A stretch of DNA of 64,000 bases from Brumimicrobium ulvae (GTDB taxonomy: Bacteria; Bacteroidota; Bacteroidia; Flavobacteriales_D; Crocinitomicaceae): the NCBI RefSeq assembly GCF_947504225.1, contig NZ_CANNGT010000009.1, positions 103,561 through 167,560 of the forward strand, given 5' to 3'. Position numbers and translations under genes: made by a program. The notes under the pieces were generated by a model. The model worked only from the letters and a program-made list of their open reading frames with translations, did no database searches and was not told where the DNA came from. Positions within the stretch are counted from its first letter, which is position 1; each line of letters begins with the position of its first letter. Below, in pieces: positions 24,793 to 33,974 of this stretch.

Positions 24793-25995
24793 CTATTTCT
24801 TTAAACTTTTCATCAACTTCTTTGGAAGTGCGTCCTTATGAAGGTAAACGTTGATTGTTTTTAATTTGAAGTAATTTTCAGAAACATAAAGGTATCCTTG
24901 AGGGTAGTTTCCTGTTCCCCAAGAGTTTTTCACTAAGAAATAACGTGTTCCGTTTGCTTCTTCGTATAAACCTGTGATGTGCATTCCGTGATCATCTGTA
25001 GTTGTTTTATTTTCGTATCCTTCTTGACGCATTTCTGGAGTAACCGTAATTTCTTTAACAGGAGTTAAGAAAGCATCAGATTCTTTGTCTGCTCCAGCAT
25101 CGGAGAAATTAGAATTGTCACGACCTTTAACTTTAATCGTGCTTTCATCTTCAGGAACGATAGCTAAACCTTTCCCAAAGTTAAATCCTTTTTCAGAAAC
25201 GTCAGACGCCCATGCAACAGTATATCCATTTTCTAGGGCATGAACAGTAGCTTCGAGTAATTCATCCATTGAAACGTTATGGCTTTTTCCCCATGCCCAG
25301 TTGTCTTGAATCATCAATTGCACTTCTTCGTGCATTGGGAAGTGAGTAAATGACGTTAAAGAAATGTACTCATCCATATTCAACTTTGTAGACTCAGCAA
25401 ATGATCTTGGAGTATATTCTTTTCCTTCATAGGTGAATTTTGTTGGGTCTTCACCAAAATAAGCATCAAGAATTCCGTTAAGACCTAACTTCCAAGCGCT
25501 TGATAGTGGAGCGCTTCCTTTTCCTTGAACATAGTCTAAAACTCCACCCATGTACCCATTTAAACTTTTAAACACTTGTTGATGGTTGTGGCGATCGGTA
25601 CCGTAATTTAATCCTTGGTAGACTTCGTTAGGTACTATTCCGTATCTTTCAAAAACATAAGGAATGTCATGAAAAGCCCCTCCTTCTGAAAAGTTGGCTT
25701 TACCATCCATTCTAATGTAATTTTCCGCTTTTCCTTCATAAGCTTTACGTGCAACATACATTTGAGATAAAATAGGCGGGTTTTTTATTCCTTTTCTAAT
25801 CATTTCAGATTCAAAAAACGACAATGCAGAGAAGCTCCAACAAGTTCCAGTATATCCTTGAGACAATACAGGGGTAGCGTCTAAATGTGCAATTTTCGTG
25901 AAGGAATATGAGGATCCTTCGATGTTAGTTGTGTTTTGTCCATAGCTGAAAAGCCCTGCAGAAATAGCTACAAAGGCAATGATTATTTTTTTCAT
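24793..25995 (-). CDS. C1 (papain-like) peptidase, bleomycin-hydrolase/PepC type
   Basis: A 400-residue exported cysteine peptidase. A signal peptide (MKKIIIAFVAISAGLFSYG) is followed by the catalytic site QGYTGTCWSFSALSFFESE with Gln46 and Cys52, then the His in DDHGMHITGL and the Asn in VKNSWGTGNYPQGYL. The layout and the C-terminal extension fit the PepC/bleomycin hydrolase subgroup that Bacteroidota export to the periplasm or surface. All three catalytic residues are intact. It starts 24 bp after the HU/SPOR gene and may be co-transcribed with it. Confidence 0.92.
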   Translation of the reverse strand: MKKIIIAFVAISAGLFSYGQNTTNIEGSSYSFTKIAHLDATPVLSQGYTGTCWSFSALSFFESEMIRKGIKNPPILSQMYVARKAYEGKAENYIRMDGKANFSEGGAFHDIPYVFERYGIVPNEVYQGLNYGTDRHNHQQVFKSLNGYMGGVLDYVQGKGSAPLSSAWKLGLNGILDAYFGEDPTKFTYEGKEYTPRSFAESTKLNMDEYISLTSFTHFPMHEEVQLMIQDNWAWGKSHNVSMDELLEATVHALENGYTVAWASDVSEKGFNFGKGLAIVPEDESTIKVKGRDNSNFSDAGADKESDAFLTPVKEITVTPEMRQEGYENKTTTDDHGMHITGLYEEANGTRYFLVKNSWGTGNYPQGYLYVSENYFKLKTINVYLHKDALPKKLMKSLKK

Positions 25996-26019
25996 AAAAG
26001 TTTAATTTTGAGTATTATG

Positions 26020-27225
26020 TTATTTTTTAAGAACCCAAGAAGATAGGTTGGCATCGTTCAGTTGTTGACGCAAAGAGTTCATTTCGTTTCTTTTGTTTGT
26101 ACCTCCTGCGGCAATTCGGTGCAATCCTCCTTTAACATCTACTTGATAAGCATCAAATCCTTGCGCTTTTAATTCCGCAATAAGTTCGCTTGCATTTTCT
26201 GCATTGCTGAAACATCCCACGATAGCGTGGTACTTGTTTTTGTTAGAAACAGCAGCTGTTTTGTGTTTAGAAACTTCCACATTTGAAAGTACTGCAGTTT
26301 CATCCGCAACCACTTTTCTTTTTACATGAACAAATAAATCATCGTCTAAAGGGTAAGCAAAAACAGGAGTTGTCGAGCTTAGGTTTTCAACGATTGAAGA
26401 AAGTGTATTTAAAGGTTGAACAGAATCTATGGTTAAAGGAGTTGGATTTACTTCTGGCGTGTATTTAAAGTTTTCATTCTTGTTGAAAGGATTGAAATCC
26501 TCTAAATAAACAACACCGGATTGTAGCACATCTGTTTTCATAGGAATCCAGTAACTATAAAACAATACTGGAACTAACGCTGCGACAGCAGTGTATTTGA
26601 TTATTTTACTGATGAGTTTTCTTGAACTCTTCTCTGCTGTTGCAGGGTGTTGAATTTCTTTTACCTCCTCTTTTGCTTCAGTTTCTTCAGTAAGGGTTTG
26701 ACCAATTACTTTTTCTACTGGCGAAGGTGTTTCAATGCTTGTTTTCTGTTCCGTTGATTTAGGCTCAGAAGTTACCACTGCAGATTTTGTTGTTTTTCTT
26801 TCTTCTTGCTCTGTTATAAATTGAACCGCACCTAAACCGTATGAGGATAAAAGTAAGTTGAAGAAACGGTCTTGTTCGAAAGCGATTTTACCTGCACTGT
26901 TGATGTACAAAAATCCAACATTGTGGAAATGTACCCTTTTTTCTTCCTTAAGACTCGCTTTGATTTGCTGAACCTCCAAAGCAATAAGCTGCTGAGCTTC
27001 ATCAAAAGAAATATGCTTTTCCTTGGCCAAGTGATGAACAATTAAACCATCATTATTGCTCAAGTTTTTATTGAAACTTAGGGCTTTGGTTGGTGGAGTA
27101 ATTAATCCATTTTTAACGTCAACTTTAGCAGATACATTATTTGCTACAAACCCTCCAAAGGAAGGGATGATCACGCAGTTGTTGCGTAAAAGTAAAGTAC
27201 CGAGTATAGCATCCAAATGAGTCAT
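26020..27225 (-). CDS. HU-like domain plus SPOR domain membrane protein
   Basis: A 401-residue bitopic protein. The N-terminal ~140 residues contain two IHF/HU-like modules (MTHLDAILGTLLLRNNCVII, then VHFHNVGFLYINSAGKIAF), a linker rich in Glu/Thr/Lys, one membrane helix (about 211-227, AVAALVPVLFYSYW), and a C-terminal SPOR domain (~330-401, beginning KYHAIVGCFSNAENASELI) that binds denuded peptidoglycan at division sites. This cytoplasmic HU-like, membrane and periplasmic SPOR arrangement is characteristic of Bacteroidota and suggests a link between the cell interior and the septum. The -7 box lies only 5 bp from the ATG, hinting at a leaderless message. Confidence 0.88.
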   Translation of the reverse strand: MTHLDAILGTLLLRNNCVIIPSFGGFVANNVSAKVDVKNGLITPPTKALSFNKNLSNNDGLIVHHLAKEKHISFDEAQQLIALEVQQIKASLKEEKRVHFHNVGFLYINSAGKIAFEQDRFFNLLLSSYGLGAVQFITEQEERKTTKSAVVTSEPKSTEQKTSIETPSPVEKVIGQTLTEETEAKEEVKEIQHPATAEKSSRKLISKIIKYTAVAALVPVLFYSYWIPMKTDVLQSGVVYLEDFNPFNKNENFKYTPEVNPTPLTIDSVQPLNTLSSIVENLSSTTPVFAYPLDDDLFVHVKRKVVADETAVLSNVEVSKHKTAAVSNKNKYHAIVGCFSNAENASELIAELKAQGFDAYQVDVKGGLHRIAAGGTNKRNEMNSLRQQLNDANLSSWVLKK

Positions 27226-27229
27226 AGTA

Positions 27230-27237
27230 ACAAATAT
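27230..27237 (-). promoter_or_regulatory. -7 box abutting the HU/SPOR start codon
   Basis: The minus strand reads TATATTTG ending 5 bp before the ATG at 27225. With a start site 4-7 nt after the box, the transcript would begin at or beside the start codon. Confidence 0.45.
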
Positions 27238-27399
27238 ACGGATTTTAAATTTTAAAGTTTCGCTTCAGCGATGAAAAATGAAAGGATTCTGGTTTCAAAA
27301 TTATAAATGATTGATAGCTTGTTTTTTGAAAGCGCTTAAAATACAATTTTTCTAGTGAAAGATAGCCGGTGAAATCAATTTTAACCTATTGTTTATTGC

Positions 27400-28125
27400 T
27401 TACAGGGCTCTTAATTGCTTTAAAACGATCTCAACATCTTCTGGAGTGTCAATATTAGGCGTTTCGATTGGAGTTTCAATTACACGAATTTTATACCCAT
27501 AGTACATCCATCTTAGTTGTTCTAAACTTTCAGTTTTTTCAAGATGAGTAGGTGCAAGGTGAACCAATTTGCTTAAGGTTTTTGTGCGAAAACCATAAAG
27601 GCCAATGTGTTTTAAGAAAGGGTAGTTTTCTTTGTTTCGTTCGAAAGGAATCGGACTTCTGGAAAAATATAAAGCATCAGATTGATGATCAACTACAACC
27701 TTAATTCTGTTCGCATCTTGAATGTCCAAGGAGGTTATTTTAGGAGAACCAAGCGTAGCAATTTCAACAGCCGAATCTTCGAATGCTTTTAATAACACAC
27801 GCAATTGTTCAGCATCTACTAAAGGTTCATCACCTTGAATGTTGACTACAATATCAAAATCGGTGAAGCTTTCGATAACCTCTCCACATCGGTCCGTTCC
27901 ACTTTCATGAGATGCTTTTGTAATGATGGCTTTACCGCCAATGGTTTTTACATGACTTGCAATGCGTTCATCATCTGTTGCTACCACAACTTCATCAAAT
28001 TGATTGGAATTAAGAACCCCTTCAAATACACGTTGAATCATTGACTTTCCATCGAGGTCAATTAAAGGTTTCCCTGGGAATCTTGAGGAAGCGTATCTTG
28101 CTGGAATTATGGCGAGCTTTTTCAT
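27400..28125 (-). CDS. kdsB: 3-deoxy-manno-octulosonate cytidylyltransferase
   Basis: A 241-residue cytoplasmic enzyme that activates Kdo as CMP-Kdo for lipopolysaccharide inner-core synthesis. The nucleotidyltransferase signature MKKLAIIPARYASSRFPGKP at the N-terminus, ATDDERIA, VNIQGDEPLVDAEQL with the metal-binding Asp, and the C-terminal ETPIETPNIDTPEDVE are all present and the length is standard. It stands alone, divergent from dprA across a 198-bp AT-rich gap with no clear promoter consensus. No other Kdo genes are in the window. Confidence 0.97.
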   Translation of the reverse strand: MKKLAIIPARYASSRFPGKPLIDLDGKSMIQRVFEGVLNSNQFDEVVVATDDERIASHVKTIGGKAIITKASHESGTDRCGEVIESFTDFDIVVNIQGDEPLVDAEQLRVLLKAFEDSAVEIATLGSPKITSLDIQDANRIKVVVDHQSDALYFSRSPIPFERNKENYPFLKHIGLYGFRTKTLSKLVHLAPTHLEKTESLEQLRWMYYGYKIRVIETPIETPNIDTPEDVEIVLKQLRAL

Positions 28126-28323
28126 GATGAAATTTTTTGTGTATTCTAATTGTGAATCAACATTGAGTTTGAAGCTACAACTTCACTATCTTGAATTCGC
28201 GGTTAAAGATATTATTTAAAATAAAAGTAGACTGAAACATTTGGGAAAAGAAAAGTCGCATTGTGTTTCATTTTAAGAATAAATTACTTTAACTTAGAAT
28301 AACCTAAATGTAAAATAAAAATT

Positions 28324-29436
28324 TTGAAAAACAACCGCCTTAATCACCAAGTGGCACTCACCCTCATGGAGGGCATTGGTGTCAAAAACGCTAAAGTCCT
28401 ATTGGCTTATCTCGGAAGTGTCGAGAATATATTCGATGCTACTATAAACTTGCGCACTGAAATTCCAGGTTTTGCAAAAGAACGTTTCAGAGAACTCAAT
28501 AGAGATATCGCATTAGAGAAAGCAGTTTCAATTGTTGATTTTGTTCATAAGAATGGGATCGATACTACATTCTTTACGGATCAACATTATCCCCGACGAC
28601 TCAAAGAGTGTGGAGATAGTCCTGTCTTGATGTATCACCGTGGAAATTTTGATTTTAATCCGAGGAAGTCAATTGCCATAGTTGGAACCCGGAACATGAC
28701 CAGTTATGGGAAACAATTGATCAATGAGTTACTTGCTACCATTGCACCGTATAATGTTCAGGTGGTATCTGGCTTGGCCTATGGTGTTGACGGATATGCG
28801 CATACAAAGTGCCTAGAACTTGGCATTCCTACTATTGGAGTTTTAGGACATGGCTTAGATCGAATCTACCCTGTTCAGCATAAAAAACTTGCTAAAAAGA
28901 TGGTGGAAACAGAAGGTTGTGGTGTGCTCACAGAGTTTCCACAAAACACCAAACCTGATAGGGAAAACTTCCCACAACGCAATCGAATAGTAGCGGGTAT
29001 GACTGATGCAACCATTGTTGTAGAAAGTGGTGAGAGAGGGGGGTCGTTAATTACTGCTCTTTTAGCCAATGATTACAATAGAGATGTATATGCTTTTCCA
29101 GGAAATGTTGAGCGTCCTTTCTCTATGGGTTGTAACCATCTTATTGCCAGCGATAAAGCGCATTTGATCACCAGTGGAAAAGATTTAGTTCGTTTAATGG
29201 AGTGGGAAAAAGAATCTAATGAGAAAAGTGTTCAAACCAATTTATTTGAAGGACTTGAGGGAGATGAGAAAACCATAGTGACGACCATTAAAGAGTTTGA
29301 GAAAATTTCACTTGATGTGCTTTCTGTTCGATTGAAGAAGCCCGTACACCTATTGAGTAGTTTATTGTTGGGCTTAGAATTGAAAGGAATTGTGATGACC
29401 TTGCCTGGAAAGAAATATGCTTTGAGTCGATTGTAG
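28324..29436 (+). CDS. dprA: DNA-processing protein DprA
   Basis: A 370-residue cytoplasmic protein that loads RecA onto incoming single-stranded DNA during natural transformation. The Rossmann-like core is clear: IAIVGTRNMTSYGK, VSGLAYGVDGYAH, GVLGHGLDRIYP, PQRNRIVAG and ESGERGGSLITALLA. A C-terminal winged-helix region (~300-370) follows. The start used is TTG at 28324 because the residues before the first Met (NRLNHQVALTLMEGIGVKNA) align with the conserved DprA N-terminus; no in-frame ATG lies further upstream. A bidirectional terminator follows the gene. Confidence 0.95.
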   Translation: MKNNRLNHQVALTLMEGIGVKNAKVLLAYLGSVENIFDATINLRTEIPGFAKERFRELNRDIALEKAVSIVDFVHKNGIDTTFFTDQHYPRRLKECGDSPVLMYHRGNFDFNPRKSIAIVGTRNMTSYGKQLINELLATIAPYNVQVVSGLAYGVDGYAHTKCLELGIPTIGVLGHGLDRIYPVQHKKLAKKMVETEGCGVLTEFPQNTKPDRENFPQRNRIVAGMTDATIVVESGERGGSLITALLANDYNRDVYAFPGNVERPFSMGCNHLIASDKAHLITSGKDLVRLMEWEKESNEKSVQTNLFEGLEGDEKTIVTTIKEFEKISLDVLSVRLKKPVHLLSSLLLGLELKGIVMTLPGKKYALSRL

Positions 29437-29520
29437 AATTAATGATAAGGATCAGAATAGCACCTTGTGGCCATGGGTGTTTAGGTATTGCGACTTGTTG
29501 TAGGATTTTCAATTTATATC

Positions 29521-29553
29521 AAAAGAGGTGACTCACATGAATCACCTCTTTTT
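29521..29553. terminator. Bidirectional terminator between dprA and the bacilliredoxin gene
   Basis: AAAAGAGGTGA (29521-29531) pairs perfectly with TCACCTCTTTT (29542-29552), flanked by A and T tracts on the two sides, so it can serve both convergent genes. Confidence 0.88.
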
Positions 29554-29573
29554 GTTTGTGTGCTTAAAGTTAA

Positions 29574-29987
29574 CTAAGCGAATTCTTTATAAGCTTCTTG
29601 AAGATTGTCAGAAATCATTTGAGCAGTAACACCCTCAATGTGGTGACGCTCTAGGAAGTGAACTAATTTACCATCTTTAAATACTGCTACTGAAGGCGAA
29701 GACGGAGGGTAAGGCAAAAAGTATTTTCTTGCTTGGTTTGTAGCTTCACCATCAACACCTGCAAAAACAGTTGCCAAAGCATCTGGTTTTACCTCTCCTT
29801 TTAGAGATTCTTTTACTCCAGGACGCATATTTCCTGCAGCACAACCGCATACGCTGTTGACTACCATTAATAAAGTTCCTTTTGTGTTTTTTATGATGTT
29901 ATCTACTTGTTCTGGTGTCGTTAAATCTTCAAAGCCCACTGAAGTTAAATCTTCTTTCATTGGAGCTACTAATTCTGCTGGATACAT
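29574..29987 (-). CDS. BrxA/BrxB-family bacilliredoxin
   Basis: A 137-residue thioredoxin-fold protein of the YphP/YqiW (DUF1094) family. The active site is CGC (Cys47-Gly-Cys49) in VVNSVCGCAAGNMRPG, as in BrxA and BrxB, which remove low-molecular-weight thiols (bacillithiol) from proteins. PSSPSVAVFKDG and HFLERHHIEG are family-typical. Some Bacteroidota make bacillithiol, so a true de-bacillithiolation role is possible, but no thiol synthesis gene is in the window. It appears to have its own promoter. Confidence 0.95.
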   Translation of the reverse strand: MYPAELVAPMKEDLTSVGFEDLTTPEQVDNIIKNTKGTLLMVVNSVCGCAAGNMRPGVKESLKGEVKPDALATVFAGVDGEATNQARKYFLPYPPSSPSVAVFKDGKLVHFLERHHIEGVTAQMISDNLQEAYKEFA

Positions 29988-30018
29988 AATTTTAAATTTT
30001 ATGATTCATATTTCTATA

Positions 30019-30026
30019 CAAAGGTA
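30019..30026 (-). promoter_or_regulatory. -7 box of the bacilliredoxin gene
   Basis: The minus strand reads TACCTTTG, a perfect TAnnTTTG match, 31 bp upstream of the ATG at 29987. Confidence 0.45.
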
Positions 30027-30083
30027 ACAAGCAAAGTTTGAAAATGTTGGAAATTCGATTTAATTTTTAATTCCTGAGTAAAC

Positions 30084-31133
30084 TCATTTTTTATAATGCT
30101 TCTTGTAAAACCTTTGAATATTAACTTCTCTATCAAGTTCCCCTTTACCAACGATGAAATTGATGAATTCAATGGCAAAGTAAGGAGCAATCATGTAGCC
30201 TTTAGCGCCCATTCCATTGAAAATATAAAGCCCTTTTAGTTCGGGATGTTCTCCAATCATTGGACGCCGGTCTGCTGCAGCTGGACGAATCCCTGCTTCA
30301 TGATCAACAATTTTGATTGAAACATCGCTCAATCCTTTGTAGGTTTCTAAAAGCTCATCTTTTGCTTCTTGAGTGATAGAAGGATCTTTAGTGTTCCATT
30401 TGTAGGTAGACCCCAATTTAAAATTATCATATTGTGTAGGTAAAAGAAAACACTTTCGATTCAATATTTCATCTTTTTGAAATATATCCGATTCGATGGT
30501 GAGCACTTCTCCTTTCGCATTCTTAAAAGGAAGATAATTGAAGAAAGGATTGTCTTCCCCGCGATAACCTTCAGCAAAGATGAGGTGTGTATAAGTTTCG
30601 CCTTGATAGGTTTTGGATCTAATGTCTAATTCATCAAAATTAAAGGAAGCGTATTCGAGTTTCTTTTTTTGAAGAAAGTATTCGTGGTTGTGTTGCATAA
30701 ATTTTTTAGCGTCAACATATCCTGGCGTGTTGATGAATGCATTTCCAAAAGTGTCGTGAAAATAATCAGGAGTATCCTCCACAGGTTCAACAGGATTTAC
30801 ATAGGCCGAATATTCCGCTTCATCTAGCCGTTGAATCCAAAGTTCTCTTTCATGTGCCGAGGCAAAAGCGCGTCTCAATTTTATGGGAAAGAAGAATCGA
30901 TGACCGATTTTGTTTTCGATCTTCGGATAAAATGACTTTAGAGTTGGAATTAGTTCATCGCCTTTCCAGGTTTTAATCATACGCCGGAAAGTCATTGGGT
31001 TGATCATTCCTGCGGCTACTTTTGAACTGTAGTTGACGTTCTCGTCTATGATTCTAAAATCTATTTTATGATTCTCTAATTCATGCGCTAGGCAAATTCC
31101 GGATAAACCACCACCTACAATTATTACTTTCAC
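30084..31133 (-). CDS. FAD-dependent oxidoreductase, DAO family
   Basis: A 349-residue flavoprotein. The FAD-binding dinucleotide fold is at the very N-terminus (MKVIIVGGGLSGICLAHELE), followed by a substrate domain and the late FAD motif GLYIFNGMGAKGYMIAPYFA. The fold matches glycine/D-amino-acid oxidases and the C-terminal half of MnmC, but no methyltransferase domain is fused. Substrate is unknown. The gene lies 15 bp downstream of the M23 peptidase gene on the same strand and is probably co-transcribed with it; no functional link is evident. Confidence 0.88.
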   Translation of the reverse strand: MKVIIVGGGLSGICLAHELENHKIDFRIIDENVNYSSKVAAGMINPMTFRRMIKTWKGDELIPTLKSFYPKIENKIGHRFFFPIKLRRAFASAHERELWIQRLDEAEYSAYVNPVEPVEDTPDYFHDTFGNAFINTPGYVDAKKFMQHNHEYFLQKKKLEYASFNFDELDIRSKTYQGETYTHLIFAEGYRGEDNPFFNYLPFKNAKGEVLTIESDIFQKDEILNRKCFLLPTQYDNFKLGSTYKWNTKDPSITQEAKDELLETYKGLSDVSIKIVDHEAGIRPAAADRRPMIGEHPELKGLYIFNGMGAKGYMIAPYFAIEFINFIVGKGELDREVNIQRFYKKHYKK

Positions 31134-31148
31134 GCGTATTGAATTAAA

Positions 31149-32453
31149 TTATGCTTCAGGCGCTGTTTCAGCGCTCTGCTTTAATTTTGTGATTTCAGAC
31201 TCTAATCTTTCTTTTAGCGGCGAAATATGTTCTAAATACAAAGGTTTGACCTCCTCTTTCATCGGTTCTGACTTAGGGAATTTCTCAGCACGATGATTGA
31301 TTTGTTTTCCGTTTTTCCAGAATCGATAACAAACATGTGGACCTGTTGCTGCTCCTGTTGAACCAACATATCCTATAACATCACCTTGCTTTACACGTAC
31401 ACCTTCTCTAATGCCATCGGCAATTTTACTCATGTGTAAATATTGTGTGTCGTAAGTTTTGTTGTGGCGAATCTTTACATAAATTCCATTTCCACGACTA
31501 CGAGAAGCCCTTGAGATTGTTCCATCAGCAGTAGCCAAGATGGGGGTCCCTGTTGGAGCTGCATAATCTGTCCCTAAATGGGGTCTTCTTGTTTTGTAAA
31601 TTGGGTGAAGTCTGTTCATGTTAAACGAAGAACTGATTCTAGAAAACTTGAGGGGTGACATTAAGAAAGGTCGTTTCATTTCATTTCCTAGTTGATCATA
31701 AAACCCAGAAACTTCACCTGTAGAATCTGTATAGTTAAAAGCATATAGACCTTGGTCTGCATGTTCAAACCATACATAATTAATTTTGTCAACTGCATAA
31801 GGTTTTCCATCAACGCTTTTCTCATCATAAACCACAACGAATTTATCACCAACCTGAAGTTTAAAGAAGTCAACACTCCAAGCATAAATCCCTTCGATAG
31901 CATCTGTGAGTGAAGCGGTCATCATATAGGATTCAAAATTCTTACCCATTTCAACAGAGAGGTTCGAGTTTTTCTGGATGACACCACTCACCATCTTTTC
32001 CTTAATTTCTACAGGTCGAAACTCTTTTTTAACTTGTACAGAATCTGTACTAAAATCAAATGAGATGTAAGAAAAAGCATCCGGTTCATAAACCAAGTAG
32101 GTTGGTGTGTCCTTGTTTCCTTTTTTCGCTTTAAAAGTTGTGAACGGCTTTCCAGCTACGATATATTTTAATCCAATTAAGCTGTCTTTTAAATTTTCAG
32201 CGGTTGTATTGATGGTGTGCTGGTCGATTTCAAAATTAGCAAATAAATTGTTCCAAGTCCAACCTTTTTTTACCGTATCAAAATGCACTTCGTATTCCGC
32301 TAGGTCAAATCCAAAAAGTAAGTTTTTTTCAACCTGAACTGTGTCCTGATTTTCTATTCGGGTTAATTCATTTTTAGCTTGCTTACCTTGACCGCAAGAA
32401 GTGAAAAAGAGTAAGCTAAAAAGGATAAAAGTAAATGTGCACAAACTTTTCAT
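31149..32453 (-). CDS. M23-family metallopeptidase lipoprotein
   Basis: A 434-residue exported peptidoglycan peptidase. The signal peptide ends in lipobox FTSC (cysteine ~residue 20). A long N-terminal region (~40-270) is followed by the LytM/M23 domain with RRPHLGTDYAAPTGTPI (zinc His and Asp), YLHMSKI and GATGPHVCYRF (catalytic and zinc His). All zinc ligands are present, so it should be an active endopeptidase acting on cell-wall crosslinks from the outer membrane. The C-terminus is a charged helix (LKERLESEITKLKQ). Divergent from purD. Confidence 0.93.
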   Translation of the reverse strand: MKSLCTFTFILFSLLFFTSCGQGKQAKNELTRIENQDTVQVEKNLLFGFDLAEYEVHFDTVKKGWTWNNLFANFEIDQHTINTTAENLKDSLIGLKYIVAGKPFTTFKAKKGNKDTPTYLVYEPDAFSYISFDFSTDSVQVKKEFRPVEIKEKMVSGVIQKNSNLSVEMGKNFESYMMTASLTDAIEGIYAWSVDFFKLQVGDKFVVVYDEKSVDGKPYAVDKINYVWFEHADQGLYAFNYTDSTGEVSGFYDQLGNEMKRPFLMSPLKFSRISSSFNMNRLHPIYKTRRPHLGTDYAAPTGTPILATADGTISRASRSRGNGIYVKIRHNKTYDTQYLHMSKIADGIREGVRVKQGDVIGYVGSTGAATGPHVCYRFWKNGKQINHRAEKFPKSEPMKEEVKPLYLEHISPLKERLESEITKLKQSAETAPEA

Positions 32454-32609
32454 TACAAGATTTTTTTCTGGTTCTCAACACTACGGTTAAAATGACGATT
32501 TATTTCATATTTAACTATAGTTATAGCAGTTGAAAACTATGAATTTGCGAACAAATTTAATGACTTTATACTGTTTATCGTATTATAATTGTGAAAAGTT
32601 ACAAAGTTA

Positions 32610-32641
32610 TTGAGTTCTATACTCTCGAAATATTAACTTTG
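32610..32641 (+). promoter_or_regulatory. Promoter of purD
   Basis: TTG at 32610-32612 and a perfect -7 box TAACTTTG at 32634-32641 with a 21-bp spacer; the purD ATG lies 19 bp beyond the box. Confidence 0.65.
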
Positions 32642-32660
32642 CAGCTCAAAATAGATAGCG

Positions 32661-33935
32661 ATGAGAATATTACTTTTAGGTTCAGGAGGAAGAGAGCATG
32701 CTTTAGCATGGAAATTATCAAGAAGCAGTGCTTTAGATTCTCTTTTTATTGCGCCAGGTAATGCTGGGACGCGAGCCTTCGGCGACAACATATCAATTGA
32801 TCCTTGTGATTTTGAGGCAGTGAAAAAAACGGTGCTTGAAAAAAACATTAACATGGTTGTAGTGGGGCCAGAAGCTCCACTTGTAGCCGGGATTGCTGAT
32901 TTTTTTAAAGCAGATGAAGCGCTTTCTAAAGTGGCAGTAATTGGCCCAAATAAAGAAGCTTCTCAATTGGAGGGGAGTAAAGATTTTGCTAAAGATTTTA
33001 TGAATCGTCACAACATTCCAACGGCAAAACATAAAACATTTACCAAAGCTACAATTAAAGAAGGTTTTGCCTTTTTGGACGCTTTAAAACCACCTTATGT
33101 ATTAAAAGCGGATGGCTTAGCGGCAGGAAAAGGTGTGTTGATTCTTGAGGATTTACACGAAGCGAAGAAAGAATTTTCGTCTATGTTGTTGGACAATAAG
33201 TTTGGTGGAGCAGGAGCGAAAGTAGTGATTGAAGAATTCTTAAAAGGAGTAGAGATGTCTTCTTTCGTTTTGACGGATGGTGATGGTTTTAAAGTCCTTC
33301 CAGAAGCAAAAGACTATAAACGAATTGGAGAAGGAGATACAGGACTTAACACAGGAGGGATGGGTGCAGTTTCTCCAGTACCATTTGCAGAAGGGAAGTT
33401 TTCGGATAAAGTATATAACCAAATAATTGTACCAACCATTAAGGGGTTAAAAGCTGATGGAATTGAGTACAACGGATTCATTTTTATTGGAATTATTAAT
33501 GTTGGTGGAGAACCTTATGTAATTGAATACAATTGCCGCTTGGGAGATCCTGAAACAGAAGTTATTTTACCCAGATTGAAATCAGACTTAGTGGACTTGT
33601 TTGAAGGTGTTGCTAGCAAAACGCTTTCAGAGCGTGATGTTGAATTGGACCCACGTTCTGCAGTTACTGTGATGATGGTTTCTGGTGGTTATCCTGAGAA
33701 ATATCAAAAAGGAAAAACAATCTACGGTTTAAATGCGGCTACTGAAAGTTTAGTATTTCATGCGGGAACAGCGGCTGATGGTCCAGCGGTAACAACAGCA
33801 GGAGGTCGTGTCTTGGCTGTAACTTCTTTCGGGAAAGACATTGAATCAGCAATTGAGACTACGTATAGCAGTATAAAAAATATTGAGTTCGAAGGAGCGT
33901 ACTATCGAAAAGATATTGGGCAAGACTTATTATAG
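32661..33935 (+). CDS. purD: Phosphoribosylamine-glycine ligase
   Basis: The 424-residue ATP-grasp enzyme of step two of purine synthesis, joining phosphoribosylamine and glycine to give GAR. Signatures: MRILLLGSGGREHALAWKL, VVVGPEAPLVAGI, LKADGLAAGKGV, GDTGLNTGGMGAVSPVPF and YNCRLGDPETEV near the metal site. Length and all motifs are standard. It is followed after 39 bp by a CNNM/CBS membrane protein gene; no terminator lies in between, so the two may share a transcript. Other pur genes are not in the window. Confidence 0.98.
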   Translation: MRILLLGSGGREHALAWKLSRSSALDSLFIAPGNAGTRAFGDNISIDPCDFEAVKKTVLEKNINMVVVGPEAPLVAGIADFFKADEALSKVAVIGPNKEASQLEGSKDFAKDFMNRHNIPTAKHKTFTKATIKEGFAFLDALKPPYVLKADGLAAGKGVLILEDLHEAKKEFSSMLLDNKFGGAGAKVVIEEFLKGVEMSSFVLTDGDGFKVLPEAKDYKRIGEGDTGLNTGGMGAVSPVPFAEGKFSDKVYNQIIVPTIKGLKADGIEYNGFIFIGIINVGGEPYVIEYNCRLGDPETEVILPRLKSDLVDLFEGVASKTLSERDVELDPRSAVTVMMVSGGYPEKYQKGKTIYGLNAATESLVFHAGTAADGPAVTTAGGRVLAVTSFGKDIESAIETTYSSIKNIEFEGAYYRKDIGQDLL

Positions 33936-33974
33936 CCCATTATTTTTTTTAAATTTAGTACCTTAATATTAAAT